A DNA stretch of 64,000 nt from positions 1,143,815 to 1,207,814 of the forward strand of contig SIJG01000036.1 in assembly GCA_023374025.1 (NCBI GenBank), read 5' to 3'. The translations under genes and the position numbers were made by a program. Source of the stretch: Heterodera schachtii (lineage: Eukaryota > Nematoda > Chromadorea > Rhabditida > Heteroderidae). This document shows positions 26,887 through 35,830 of the stretch, in pieces (positions within the stretch are counted from its first letter, which is position 1; each line of letters opens with the position of its first letter). The notes under the pieces were generated by a model. That model ran no database searches. It was not told the origin of the DNA and worked only from the letters and a program-made list of their open reading frames with translations.

Positions 26887-27512
26887 GTAAACAGCAGGGA
26901 TGGGCTTTCGCTTTCGCGTTTCGCTTTCGCATATTTCGCCTTTTTTGGCACTTTCGCTTTCGCGTTTCGCATTTTGGCGCGAAACGCGACTTTTACACCC
27001 CTAAGAATTGGATTAAATTACCCTAAAATTTTTCAAAATTTTACCTATAAATTGGATAATTTTTCTTGAAAACCTGTTTATAAATGCTCAGGTTTCCAAT
27101 TTTTTCCCCGGCGGCGCCTATCGGCACCGCCGCGCCCCCAAAACTCATAATTTTTCTTAGAAAATGGCCAAAATCGCAAAATTTGGTAAGTTTTAATGAA
27201 AATCTGTTCCCGGCGGCGCCTAGCGGCACCGCCTGTCCCTTCTTCCCAAAAATTTTTTGGAAAAAGCGCGCCTCAAAAAGCTTTTTATTGATTTTTAAAA
27301 TTTGGTATAAAATTTTACAAAAAATAATTTTTCTTTATGATTTTAACTATTAAAAAGTTGTAGAAAAAATTTCGCTTTCGCGTTTCGCAATTTCGCGTTT
27401 TTTGGAATTTCGCGTTTCGCATTTATTTTCATTTCGCATTTTTTACTTTCGCAAATTTCGCGTTTCGCCTTTCGCATTTTATTTTTCGATTTGGCCCATC
27501 CCTGGTAAACAG
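26887..27512. mobile_element. hAT-like MITE with TSD GTAAACAG and 'tttcgctttcgcg' arrays
   Basis: The element is 26895-27504: it starts CAGGGATGGGC and ends GCCCATCCCTG, with exact flanking 8-bp repeats GTAAACAG (26887-26894 and 27505-27512). Both ends carry arrays of gctttcgcgtttcgc and its relatives. The interior has two shared GC cores, at 27108-27133 and 27209-27233, separated by 'atggccaaaatcgcaaaatt'. ORFs in this region are artefacts of the arrays. Its terminus CAGGGATGG matches that of 7634-8168, but the array word differs completely. Confidence 0.9.
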
Positions 27513-29168
27513 TGATAATATAAACCAAAATTTTAAATTTAAAAAAAGTGACAATATAATGGAAAAGACAAAAAAAAAACAATCAAAAACTTTAAAAATA
27601 TTAAAAAAAAATTATAAAAAACTTATAAAAAAAATCCCACAAAAATTCTTATTTACTATTAATTGATAAGCTGTATAGAAGTTGTCTATCGGAATTTCAA
27701 TTTTGGCTCGTTCAAGACAAGAAACCGATTCATTATAGCGTATAAAATTAATATTTGTTTGTAGCTGGAACAGTGAGGCTTTCCCGAAAAACACGAAAAA
27801 TGAAAAAAAAGCAGCATAAATAATTAAAGAAATATTAACTTTTCATTGATGAAAAAAAATCTAACATTTAACATACAGCCAAAAGTAACAGAATAATCAC
27901 AAATGTTTAGTATAATATATTCAAAAAAAAGTCAAAAATTAATATAATGCATAAAATAATAGAATCAGCTGTTAAATTAAAAAAAAAAATTTCTTAAAAA
28001 TTATTCAGGTTAAGATAATGTAAAAGTAAAAAATATACTTATGGATATCGCCAAATTTTATGTTTTTGCCCTTCCTGCAAATTCTTCTCCAGACGTTTTA
28101 ACTTCTCGAGTTATTCAAACATAAATTTGAATTATCATCTAAAAGTTTCAATAATAATATTTGTTGAATTTAATTAAATTCACAAATACAAGAAATTTCA
28201 TGTGCATTATATTATTCTTCAGTTATATATTTTAAAAAAGATTTTAAATAACATTTCCGAGAATTAAAGAGATATGTAAATAAAATTAAAAATTAATACA
28301 CGTAAAAAATATAATATTTAATATATGCAATAGTTGAAAGGGCAGAACGCGCTATGAAATAAAAAAAAATATGTTAAATAGAAATAAATTAAATACAAAT
28401 ATTTAAAAAATGGCAATTTTCATTGGATTACACGAAGCATAACTAATTTAAATGAAAGATTATAAAATTGTATTGATCGTAAATTCTCTTATCTCAAAAA
28501 ATCACATTTTTTAAAATTGGCAAAGAAACTTATTACGAGCCTTTTATGTTGAAAAGAAAAACCAGCATTTGAGAAAAAGAATTATCAGTAACTTCGAGGT
28601 GCCTTTTAAAGCATAAAGTTATAAAATTTATAATTCAATAAAAATAAATAGCTTAAGAAATGGACCAAAAACATATAATAATTAAAAAATATTAAGGAAT
28701 AAATATTATTGAAACTAAATATTAATTTATATGCTAAATGAAAGAATCAAAAAGAAAAGAATTAATTAACTAAAACAAATATTAAAAAGAAAAAGAATAT
28801 AAAACCTTCCCTCACAATCACAAACCCAAGAACTGTAAAAACTATTAAAAACCGTATAAAGAATGAAAATTTTTCATATAAAAAAATCTTAAAAAATATT
28901 AATTTAAAATTTTTAAGCTTAATAAAAACAATAATTTCTATTTATCAACGATTTTTAAAATATATTTTTAATTCAAAAATTTTTGCAAACAGAGAGGAAG
29001 GAACCACTGGTGCGGAAAGAGGGGGAAGATTGAGTGGAGTACAATTATGGAAATAAAATCCTACAAAAAACTAAAAATAGGTCATAAAAAGAAGCTTCAA
29101 AGGCAGGAAATTGATAGAATAATGAATGAAATTATAAAGATAAAAAACTGACGAAATAAGTCATTATA
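27513..29168 (+). repeat. A-rich repeat DNA, no genes
   Basis: No gene. A copy of the 'gcataaaataat.gaatc' motif is present at about 27937-27975, matching 8300 and 19423. Positions 28983-29050 are less AT-rich (agagaggaaggaaccactgg) and may be a boundary to the following palindrome array. Confidence 0.5.
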
Positions 29169-29813
29169 TGTTGTGACTGGGGGTGTAGTCCACTCGGCCG
29201 AGTGGACTACACCCCCAGTCACAACAAAAAGGAACTTCAAGTTTTTAGCTCTGAACTTGAGCGCCCAGTCACAAGGAATAATAATAATTTTGCGCCTTCT
29301 GGTTTGGTTACCTTCGTCGGCTCGACTTTTCAGTGCCTACGACTTACGCACCTACTTCCTCCTTTTTTTATTTGGCCCCTTGAATGATGGGATATGCCGT
29401 GGCGGCCGTGATTTGGAATAATTATTCCACCGCCAGGAGGAGTCGAACTTGAAGTTCCTTTTTGTTGTGACTGGGGGTGTAGTCCACTCGGCCGAGTGGA
29501 CTACACCCCCAGTCACAACAAAAAGGAACTTCAAGTTTTTAGCTCTGAACTTGAGCGCCCAGTCACAAGGAATAATAATAATTTTGCGCCTTCTGGTTTG
29601 GTTACCTTCGTCGGCTCGACTTTTCAGTGCCTACGACTTACGCACCTACTTCCTCCTTTTTTTATTTGGCCCCTTGAATGATGGGATATGCCGTGGCGGC
29701 CGTGATTTGGAATAATTATTCCACCGCCAGGAGGAGTCGAACTTGAAGTTCCTTTTGTTGTGACTGGGGGTGTAGTCCACTCGGCCGAGTGGACTACACC
29801 CCCAGTCACAACA
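29169..29813. repeat. palindrome-bounded 294-bp tandem duplication
   Basis: Three perfect palindromes centred on CGGCCG lie at 29169-29226 (58 bp), 29446-29537 (92 bp) and 29756-29813 (58 bp). They separate two units of 294 and 293 bp that differ, as far as I can see, by one T. Each unit therefore has about 43-bp perfect inverted ends (agtggactacacccccagtc..aacttcaagtt). The block as a whole begins tgttgtgactgggggtgtag and ends with its inverse. It looks like two tandem copies of a MITE with long TIRs, or a foldback replicon. Flanks (cattata / ataatat) give no certain target duplication. The 60-88 codon ORFs here are mirror-image by-products. Confidence 0.85.
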
Positions 29814-29884
29814 ATAATATACAGTTTTCATGACATAAAAAAAGTGATCAGAAATTCTATAAACACTTTAAGGCACTAATAAGT

Positions 29885-29907
29885 AAGGACACGCTAATCC
29901 TAGAAGC
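29885..29907 (-). repeat. 3' flank tag of the HTH-repeat family, copy 1
   Basis: The string aaggacacgctaatcctaga plus agc appears here and, with one or a few changes, at 30673, 30832 and 37586. Each copy is followed by a 'ctcac/ctcat..ttttaatgaatttt'-like stretch. It lies downstream (minus strand) of family members and was probably copied together with them. A 3'-UTR element or duplication scar is possible. Confidence 0.5.
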
Positions 29908-29970
29908 AAGACTCTCATAAATTTTATGAAAATTTGCTAGAAAATGTTTTCATAAAAATTCAATTGTCTT

Positions 29971-30629
29971 CTAAAATTGAAAATTTTGTTCTCCAAATTT
30001 GATTTTCCATCTCCAAATGTTAAATGGATTAGTTTTAATCATTTTTGCAATTTCTTTGTCACTAATTTTTGGATTTCCTTTTTTAATTTTCCAATAAATT
30101 TTCATTTTTTCTTTCTCCGTTATTCTCTTACAGCGAATTCCGAATTGTTTCTTCCATTCCATAATTGTTCCATAACTAACTCCAATTTTCTTGCAAATTT
30201 CTTTATAATTTTGTTTCCATTCTTTTGTTGGATATTTTCTTTTTTGTTTAAATTCAATAATTTTTGCACAATTTCAATTTTTTGTTCATCACTTTTTGAT
30301 TTGTAGCTTTTATGTATTTGTTTTTGTAGACCAAATTCTTTAATCCATTCATAAATATATTTGCGATTTGTCCCCAATTTTTTCACTATTTTTGAATTAA
30401 TTTTATTCCATTCTTTTTCTGAATATTTTCGCCCTTTTTGTTTTATTTTCTCTTTTATTTTAAAATATTTTCTAATGCTTTCCCGTTTCTTCTGTTCAAT
30501 TTGCGCTTTTTCTTCCCATTTTTCTCCAAATATTTCATTAAATGACATTTGTTGTAATTTTTTATTTTCTGATTCATTTGAAGTAATTAGGGTAATTAAA
30601 ATCAAACAGAATAATAGTAATAATTTCAT
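29971..30629 (-). pseudogene. secreted HTH-repeat family member 1, frameshifted
   Basis: The 5' frame (30629 down to 30120, 169 codons) encodes a signal peptide (MKLLLLFCLILITLITS), a linker with FGEKWEEK, and the first HTH-like repeat ending in YIYEWIKEFG at residues 91-100. Near residue 123 (about 30225-30260) the reading shifts. Compared with the intact gene at 31307-32002, small deletions remove the stretch after IVQK and leave the wrong frame. The second and third repeats continue in another frame: IMEWKKQFGI is visible from 30162 down, and the third repeat ends WRWKIKFGEQ near 29985. It is either a pseudogene or yields a shorter protein with a scrambled tail. The conserved upstream block of other members is not evident here. 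Confidence 0.75.
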
Positions 30630-30672
30630 TTTTACGATCTGTTTTTATTTAGAAATTTAATAATTGTTAAAA

Positions 30673-30695
30673 TTAAGGACACGCTAATCCAAGAA
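30673..30695 (-). repeat. 3' flank tag, copy 2
   Basis: aaggacacgctaatccaaga plus agc, one base different from the copy at 29885. It lies just upstream of member 1 and about 610 bp downstream of member 2, within a duplicated flank. Confidence 0.5.
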
Positions 30696-30831
30696 GCAAA
30701 AGCTCACACAATACTGAATCTAAATTTTAATGAATTTTAATTTAATAATTATTTTAAAATGATTATGTTTCAGTGAAAATTTAATTCCCAATAACTATTC
30801 CAAAAAAGATCAGAAATTCTACAAAAATTAA

Positions 30832-30854
30832 GGATATGCTAATCCTAGAAGCTG
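30832..30854 (-). repeat. 3' flank tag, copy 3
   Basis: aaggatatgctaatcctaga plus agc, two changes from copy 1. Two tags only about 160 bp apart between members 1 and 2 suggest that the flank was duplicated more than once. Confidence 0.45.
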
Positions 30855-30907
30855 ACTCCCCATTAAATTAGTTTTAATTTTTTATGAATTTTTAATTACC
30901 ATGTTTA

Positions 30908-30970
30908 TTGAATTAGAACCCCGGGGGGCCTCAATTTTTCAACTCACCTCGAAAGGGGGTTCTAATTCAG
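30908..30970. repeat. small hairpin element
   Basis: gaattagaacccc (30910-30922) is repeated inverted as ggggttctaattc (30956-30968), enclosing about 33 bp that includes a GC-rich cggggggcc. The arms extend by a few more paired bases with one mismatch. It could be a tiny MITE or an RNA hairpin; no function can be read from it. Confidence 0.5.
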
Positions 30971-31306
30971 TAAATATATTTTTACAATTTTAGTGAAAGT
31001 TAATTTACAAATAATATCTTAAAGATAATTAGAAGTTTAAGAGCCGTTAATTTTGAATTGTTCTCGACTGTTTCAGAGCAACCGAATGATGATTTTTGAT
31101 GAGAAAGCACATAATTTATATTCAAAAATTGATAAAATCTAACTCCTATTTTTAAATCGACTAAAAATTAAGAAAGAATCAAATTTTTTACGCTTATTTA
31201 AAAAAATTTATTTAACAAAACAAATTAAATAAATTTGTCAATTAATGTAATTTTCTATAAAATTTGCTAGAAAATGTTTTCATGAAAATGCAATTGTCTT
31301 CTAAGA

Positions 31307-32002
31307 TTAAATAATTTCTTCTTCAAATTTGATTTTCCATCTGCGAATGTTAAATGGCGCAGTATTTATCATTTCAGCAATTTTTGGATCACTCATTTTT
31401 GGGTTTTCTTTTTTAATTTGCCAATAAATTTTTATTATTTCCATTTTTTCTTTCATCGTTATTCTTTTTTGGCTAATGCCAAATTGTTTCTTCCATTTTT
31501 TAATTATGAATTGGCTAACTCCAACTTTCTCACAAATTTCGGCATAATTTTTGTGCCATTCTTTTTTCGAATATTTTCTTCCGTTTTGTTTAAATTCATT
31601 TGAAATTTCAATGAATTTTTGAACAATTTCGAGTTTTTGTTCATCAGTTTTCGAGTTGTGATTTTTATTTATTTTTTGATTAAGTCCTAGTTCTTTAATC
31701 CATTTTTGAATATAATTTTGATTTGTGCCCAATCGTTTGGCTATTTTTGAATTAATTTTATTCCATTCGTTTTTTGAATATTTTCTTCCTTTTTGTTTAA
31801 TTTTCTCCTTTATTTGAAAATATTTTCTAATGATTTCCTGTTTATTCTTTTCATTTTGCATTTTTTGTTCTTTTTCTTCCCATTTTTCTCCAAATATTTC
31901 ATCAAATGACTTTTGTTGCAATTTTTTATTTTCTAATTCATTTGATGTAATTAGGGCAATTAAAATTAAAATTAAACAGAATAATAACAGTAATAATTTC
32001 AT
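31307..32002 (-). CDS. secreted lysine-rich protein with three HTH-like repeats (intact family member)
   Basis: 231 aa, single open frame. Residues 1-20 form a hydrophobic signal peptide, with a likely cleavage near ITS|NE. Residues 21-53 are a charged linker containing FDEIFGEKWEEK. Three repeats follow: about 54-107 (GRKYSKNEW..IAKRLG..YIQKWIKELG), 123-176 (GRKYSKKEW..ICEKVGVS..IIKKWKKQFG) and 184-226 (KIAEM..NIRRWKIKF). The pattern I-A-x-x-L/V-G-(T/V)-S/N-x-x-x-I-x-x-W-x-x-x-F is typical of homeodomain-like or transposase-type helix-turn-helix folds, with W101, W170 and W222 in register. There is no catalytic domain. The role is unknown. A secreted or glandular protein that binds nucleic acid is an inference. 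The start is supported by the same ATGAAATTATTA start in relatives, and a ctcag four bases upstream could be a splice or trans-splice acceptor. Confidence 0.8.
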   Translation of the reverse strand: MKLLLLLFCLILILIALITSNELENKKLQQKSFDEIFGEKWEEKEQKMQNEKNKQEIIRKYFQIKEKIKQKGRKYSKNEWNKINSKIAKRLGTNQNYIQKWIKELGLNQKINKNHNSKTDEQKLEIVQKFIEISNEFKQNGRKYSKKEWHKNYAEICEKVGVSQFIIKKWKKQFGISQKRITMKEKMEIIKIYWQIKKENPKMSDPKIAEMINTAPFNIRRWKIKFEEEII

Positions 32003-32340
32003 TTTTCTGAGATTATATTTTCAAATATGAATTTATTAAATTTATTTAAAAAACAAAATTATTTAAAATTAAGTCGATTAAAAGCCTTTTTATTCACATG
32101 AAAAAAATCACAACTCTCGACTGATCTCCGGTAAAAAATTGATTTGAAAAAGGGAAAAAACATGATATATTCTTTCCTACTGACCACTTATTTAAAAGAA
32201 ATTTTTTTATAGTAAATAATTTCTTTTTTTTCTACTCTATTGATTATTAATAAAAAAAGGAAAATAATAATTTTTTTTTTGGAAACTATGTAAAATGAAA
32301 ATCCGAAAGTGAGTGATTAAAAAATTGCAATTAATGAAAA
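32003..32340 (-). promoter_or_regulatory. conserved upstream block of member 2
   Basis: Three landmarks are shared with the upstream regions of members 3, 4, 5 and the orphan start at 35487. These are ttattcacatgaaaaaa about 90 bp from the ATG (32091-32107), a 'ctgatctccgg' and 'cctactgacc' pair, and 'atccgaaagtgagtgatt' with 'aaaaaattgca' at 32300-32330. Spacing from the start codon is similar in all copies (about 80-100 bp for the first box). This may be the promoter or simply DNA duplicated with the gene. Confidence 0.6.
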
Positions 32341-33048
32341 TTAATGCTTCAAAAGCATTCTCCCCATCCCCCTATAGAAATTTAGTTTCAAAAAAAGCAA
32401 AATGTTATATCAGCAAACGGATTAACTGCCTTAATCTCCGTTGAGATCAGAGGCAACAGTAGGGCATGAAGAGAATGGAAGACGGTTAGAGTAAATGGCT
32501 TACAAATTAACAGACAAAATTCTCACTCGAAAATGATCATTTTTGACAGTTTTAATTTTTAAAAAATCGGGTAGAAATTTTTTTAATAATATTTTGTCTT
32601 GAAATTATGTTATAATATTTTATATAAAAAACATCATTCTATTGTTTTGTGTAATAATAAAGCAAATGAACACTTAATCTCAAAGCAATGAAATTAAATT
32701 ACCTTGAAATTTTTAAACATTTTTTCCGTTTAATAACTGATTTAGAAAAAGCAATTTTTTAAAAACTCAACCACTTCAAAAAAGCAAAACATTTAAATAA
32801 ATTATCCCACCAAATTCCATGGCATTTGCGCATTTTTGCACACTTTGGAAATGAAATGCCAAACTGCCAAAGGAATTGAAAAGGTATTGCATTGGTCGTA
32901 ATTCAGATTCCCGAAATTTTTGGTTCAAAATTCCGATTTCCGAAATTTTAGGGCTTGGAATTCCGATTTTCGAAATTTTTTAAGCCGTCGGAATTTTCCA
33001 ATTGCCAATTTTTTGAGTGTGTCGACACACATATCCCTGATTTTGTAG
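32341..33048. other. gene-poor stretch with a hAT-word fragment
   Basis: Positions 32341-32880 show no convincing exon; I searched for upstream PIG-T exons here by eye and found none. Positions 32895-33000 contain words of the 7634-8168 element family (aaattccgatttccgaaatt, ggaattccgattttcg), so a fragment of that family lies immediately before the PIG-T remnant. Confidence 0.45.
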
Positions 33049-33127
33049 AATTGCCGACTTTCCGCCGGATGCCAGCAGTGGAATTTTTGTGCTTTTCTAC
33101 AAATTCCACTTGAGCGCAATCCAATGC
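33049..33127 (+). pseudogene. candidate upstream exon of PIG-T, disrupted
   Basis: After a possible acceptor (ttttgtag, ending 33048), the frame reads IADFPPDASSGIFV, then drifts and meets TGA at 33128. PIG-T proteins have a Y/F-P-P-D-A-x-x-G-F/I-Y/F-V motif a few dozen residues before the last membrane segment, in the right order relative to the next exon. The reading after GIFV does not fit the family, and no good donor keeps the frame. It is either a broken exon or an exon ending early at a non-standard donor (GTGCTT). Confidence comes only from this short motif and its position. Confidence 0.5.
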
Positions 33128-33191
33128 TGATACAAAAAATGCACGAAACATTGGTCAGTAAAAAAATAATAATAATTTGTCCAATTTTGGT

Positions 33192-33390
33192 CGGCACGGG
33201 TCAATTCAGTCCCGGCCAAATGAGTCCCATCAAAATTTAAATTTTTTTGTTATTGTTTTAATGTGATATTAGTATTATTTAAAAAAAATATTGTGAGCCC
33301 AAATGCTACAAAGTTGTTTTGTTTTGGCTTTACATTTTCATTTGATCGGTACTGAGTTGACGGTACGGTATTGACCCGTTTTTGCCAGAG
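33192..33390. mobile_element. possible small inverted-repeat element
   Basis: ggcacgggtcaat near 33192 is mirrored by attgacccg..tttttgcc near 33375-33390, and both ends contain further similar words (tcagtcccgg; tactgagttgacgg). This resembles the terminal word arrays of the hAT-like elements. No target duplication was identified. It lies between the two candidate PIG-T exons, hence in an intron if both are used. Confidence 0.35.
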
Positions 33391-33450
33391 GCGAATAAAT
33401 TAATTATTAATTAATTTAATAAATGACAAATCATCATAAAACCATTTCAG

Positions 33451-34167
33451 CCCCATTCCATTGGACATTGCCAAAACCCAATGGGTCTGTGTTTGGTGAA
33501 CCATTGCTTGTCCTTTTGCCAATCCCTGACTTCAGCATGCCATTCAATGTGATCTGTTTGGTGTGCACAGCGATTGCCATTTTTTACGGCAATGCATTTG
33601 CATTGAGCACAAAAATGTGAGAATAAATAGTAATAATTAATTAATATTAATTAATTAATTGCTTTTTTATATATTGTATTTAGAGTGCAGCGGGACCGGG
33701 AATTTTTGGGCTTAACCGGGACCGGGACCTTTTCGGCGGGTTGAAAAACCGGGAATTTTTGGGCTTAACCGGGACCGGGACCTTTTCGGGTTGAAAAACC
33801 GGGAATTTTTGGGCTTAACCGGGACCGGGACCTTTTCGGGTTGAAAAACCGGGAATTTTTGGCTGGGAAAACCGGCAAAAAACCGAGACTAGTCCCGGTC
33901 CCGGTCAAAAACGGGACTTTGGTACTCAGTTGTACTCAGTTGTCCGTGTTTGAAATTTAGTTTTTAAATTTTATTCATCACACTATTTATTGATTAAAAC
34001 AAAAAATTTTCAGAATGATCCCTGTGCCTAAAAAGGACACGGCAGAAGCCGGGCCCGGCATTCGTCGGCAAGGCATTCTTGCCCAATTACGATGCAAATT
34101 TGTAGCAAAAGTTGGCACAATTCGCCAAATTTTCCAGCGAAGGCCAAAGGGCGAAAAAAAGGAATGA
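33451..34167 (+). CDS. C-terminal end of GPI-anchor transamidase subunit PIG-T (two exons)
   Basis: Exon 33451-33616 follows an acceptor (atttcag, ending 33450) and reads HWTLPKPNGSVFGEPLLV, then PIPDFSMPFNVICLVCTAIA. The PDFSMPxNVICL block, with preceding EPLLV and following hydrophobic membrane segment, is diagnostic of PIG-T (yeast Gpi16). PIG-T is part of the ER complex that attaches GPI anchors to proteins. A donor (GTGAG at 33617) and an acceptor (TTTTCAG at 34007-34013) join phase 2 to exon 34014-34167. That exon encodes a basic tail ending RRPKGEKKE and TGA at 34165, like the short cytoplasmic tail of the family. Only about 107 residues are present, against roughly 500-600 in full proteins. 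Unless exons are hidden upstream, the gene is truncated. Codons are less AT-rich than the surroundings. Confidence 0.85.
33681..33945. mobile_element. hAT-like element with 50-bp minisatellite inside the PIG-T intron
   Basis: The left end TAGAGTGCAGCGGGACC resembles the 12063-12260 element (tagaatgtcacgggaccg). The centre is a minisatellite: units at 33698-33750 (53 bp), 33751-33800 and 33801-33850 (50 bp each, apparently identical), and a partial copy from 33851. The unit contains gggaatttttgggcttaacc and gggaccgggaccttttcggg. The right end (ggtactcagttgtactcag) matches the inverted left end of the 12063 element but lacks a clean terminus. It lies wholly within intron 33617-34013. Confidence 0.7.
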
Positions 34168-34531
34168 AAAATTTTTTGTATCAACTTTTTTGAAATTAAT
34201 GCTTTTCACATTTTATGATTTTACATCTCAAATCTTTTTTCATGTAATGCATTTGTATTCTTCATTTTACTTTAAAATATTTTAATTTTCCAAATTTAAT
34301 TTTCTTTCTTTTTTTAATTTTATATTTATTTATTTTTTATTTTTCTTTTGTTTCTGCTCATTTTTTACATTCAATTAACTTTTTTATTTGTGGTTTTGAA
34401 TTATATTTTTTCATGAAAATAATTGTAAAAGTTTGATCAGATTAAAAAGGTCGGCCTCAGTTCAGCAGACAAAAATCGGAATGCTTTCGCCAGCCATTCG
34501 ATCAGCACTTATCAGCCAAACATAATAATTT
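34168..34531. other. PIG-T 3' flank and junction with truncated family member 3
   Basis: Positions 34168-34440 are T-rich with no gene, and I see no AATAAA signal. Positions 34450-34520 form a GC-richer patch (ggtcggcctcagttcagcag, gctttcgccagccattcgat) that abuts the point where family member 3 loses homology (about 34530). The patch may be the inserted or rearranged sequence that truncated that gene. Confidence 0.4.
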
Positions 34532-34900
34532 CTAGTTTTTGTTCATCACTTTTTGTTTTGTGACAGTTCTTTTTTTGGAGACAAAATTCTTTTTTTGGAG
34601 ACAAAATTCTTTAATCCATTCATAAATGTATTGGCGATTTGTCCCCATTTTTTTCGCTATTTTCGAATTAATTTTATCCCATTCTTTGATCATATATTTT
34701 CTTCCTTTTTGCTTAATTTTCTCTTTTATTTTATAATATTTTTCAATTATTTCTCTTTTTTCTTCCAAATTTTCTTCTTTTTCTTCCCATTTTACTCCAA
34801 ATATTTCATCAAATGATTTTTCTTGTAGTTTTTTATTTTCTGATTTAATTTGACTAATTAGGGCAATTAAAATCAAATAGAATAACATTAATAATTTCAT
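34532..34900 (-). pseudogene. secreted HTH-repeat family member 3, truncated and shifted
   Basis: 122 codons: signal peptide (MKLLMLFYLILIALIS), the FDEIFGVKWEEKEE linker, and repeat 1 ending YIYEWIKEFC. Here C replaces the usual G. A 20-bp block ttctttttttggagacaaaa is duplicated exactly (34568-34587 and 34588-34607), shifting the frame into a short unrelated tail. Homology to repeats 2 and 3 is absent beyond about 34530. It could still produce a one-repeat secreted protein, so decay is likely but not proven. Confidence 0.75.
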
Positions 34901-35235
34901 TTTCCCGGGATTATATTCCCAAATATGAATTTATATAATGTTTTTTTTTCTTAAATAAATCCACATTATTAGTTAAGTAAAGTAAATTAATTGTCGTTTA
35001 ATTCACATGAAAAAAGCTCAACTCTACTGAATTTCCGGAAAAATCTCCATCTAATTTAAAAAATGATGATTTCCTCCCTACTGATCAGATTATTTAAAAG
35101 AATTTTTTTAAATTAAATAGATTTAATTTTTCACGCTATTGATCAAAAAAAGTAAAATAAAATGAAAAACCACTAAAATGAGTGCGTAGAACATTTTAAA
35201 TGATTAAATTTATAATTAAATCATTGTAAATGAAA
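34901..35235 (-). promoter_or_regulatory. conserved upstream block of member 3
   Basis: Carries attcacatgaaaaaagctca at 35001-35020, then ctactgaatttccgg and ccctactgatcagat (about 35065), in the same order and spacing as upstream of members 2 and 5 and the orphan start. The most distant box (gaaagtgagtga) is weak here. Confidence 0.55.
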
Positions 35236-35421
35236 GAAAATATTTTAATTATAAGTTAGAATGATTGAGCTTTAATTTAAACATTTTAAAATGAAAGAAA
35301 TTATTATTAAAAAATATTAAATGATTTAGAGCTCTTTAACGATCGTAACCACGTAAATCAGTTTTACTTGATCCAAAAAAATCAAAATTTAATTTTTTTT
35401 TTTTTTAATATTTCGAAATTC

Positions 35422-35487
35422 TTAAATAATTTCAGTTGGACTAATTAGAGCAATTAAAAATAAAAAGAATAATAGTATTAATTTCGT
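35422..35487 (-). pseudogene. orphan signal-peptide relic of the HTH-repeat family
   Basis: Reading 35487 down to 35422 gives (T)KLILLFFLFLIALISPTEII followed by TAA. The start codon has become ACG in place of ATG. Everything after the signal peptide is lost. It is identified because the upstream block (35488-35830) is well preserved and the residues align with the start of the other members. Confidence 0.7.
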
Positions 35488-35830
35488 TTTTCTGAAATTA
35501 TATTCCCAAATATTAATTTATATATATTTTTTAATAAATCCAAATTATTCATTTTAGCCCATTCAGAGCCTTTTTATTCACATGAAAAAAGCTCAATTCT
35601 ACTGAATTTCAGAAAAAATCTTCATAGAAAAAATGATGATTTCCTCCCTACTGATCAGATTTATTTAAAAGAAAAATTTTTAATTAAATAATTTAATTTT
35701 TTTACTCTACTTATCAAAAAAAGGAAAAAATTAAATTTTCTGGAAAACAATGTGAAAATCAGAAAGGAAATGATTAAAAAATTACAAAATGATGAAAAAT
35801 TAGTAATCCAAGCATTTTAAAAATGAAAAA
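35488..35830 (-). promoter_or_regulatory. conserved upstream block of the orphan start
   Basis: Includes taatttcag directly before the former start (a possible acceptor), ttcacatgaaaaaagctcaa at 35577-35596, ccctactgatcagatttatt near 35645 and gattaaaaaattac at about 35770. The block is nearly intact although the gene is gone. Confidence 0.55.

Noticed and set aside
29169..29813. CRISPR-like repeat array
   Set aside because: Only three palindromes with identical 294-bp spacers, in eukaryotic DNA; spacers in a CRISPR array differ.
29173..29831. Several 60-88 codon ORFs beginning MTGGVVHSAEW or MKFLFVVTGGVV
   Set aside because: Same text appears in both directions because of the palindromes; no family recognised.
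32820..32826. TGGCAT (inverse ATGCCA, like the dorsal-gland DOG box of cyst nematodes) upstream of member 2
   Set aside because: Single hexamer about 820 bp from the start, not shared with other members' upstream blocks.
33617..33620. Stop codon right after ..ALSTKM in the PIG-T exon
   Set aside because: The TGA overlaps a good donor (AT|GTGAG); splicing to 34014 restores a frame with a plausible basic tail, so the unspliced stop is not the real end.
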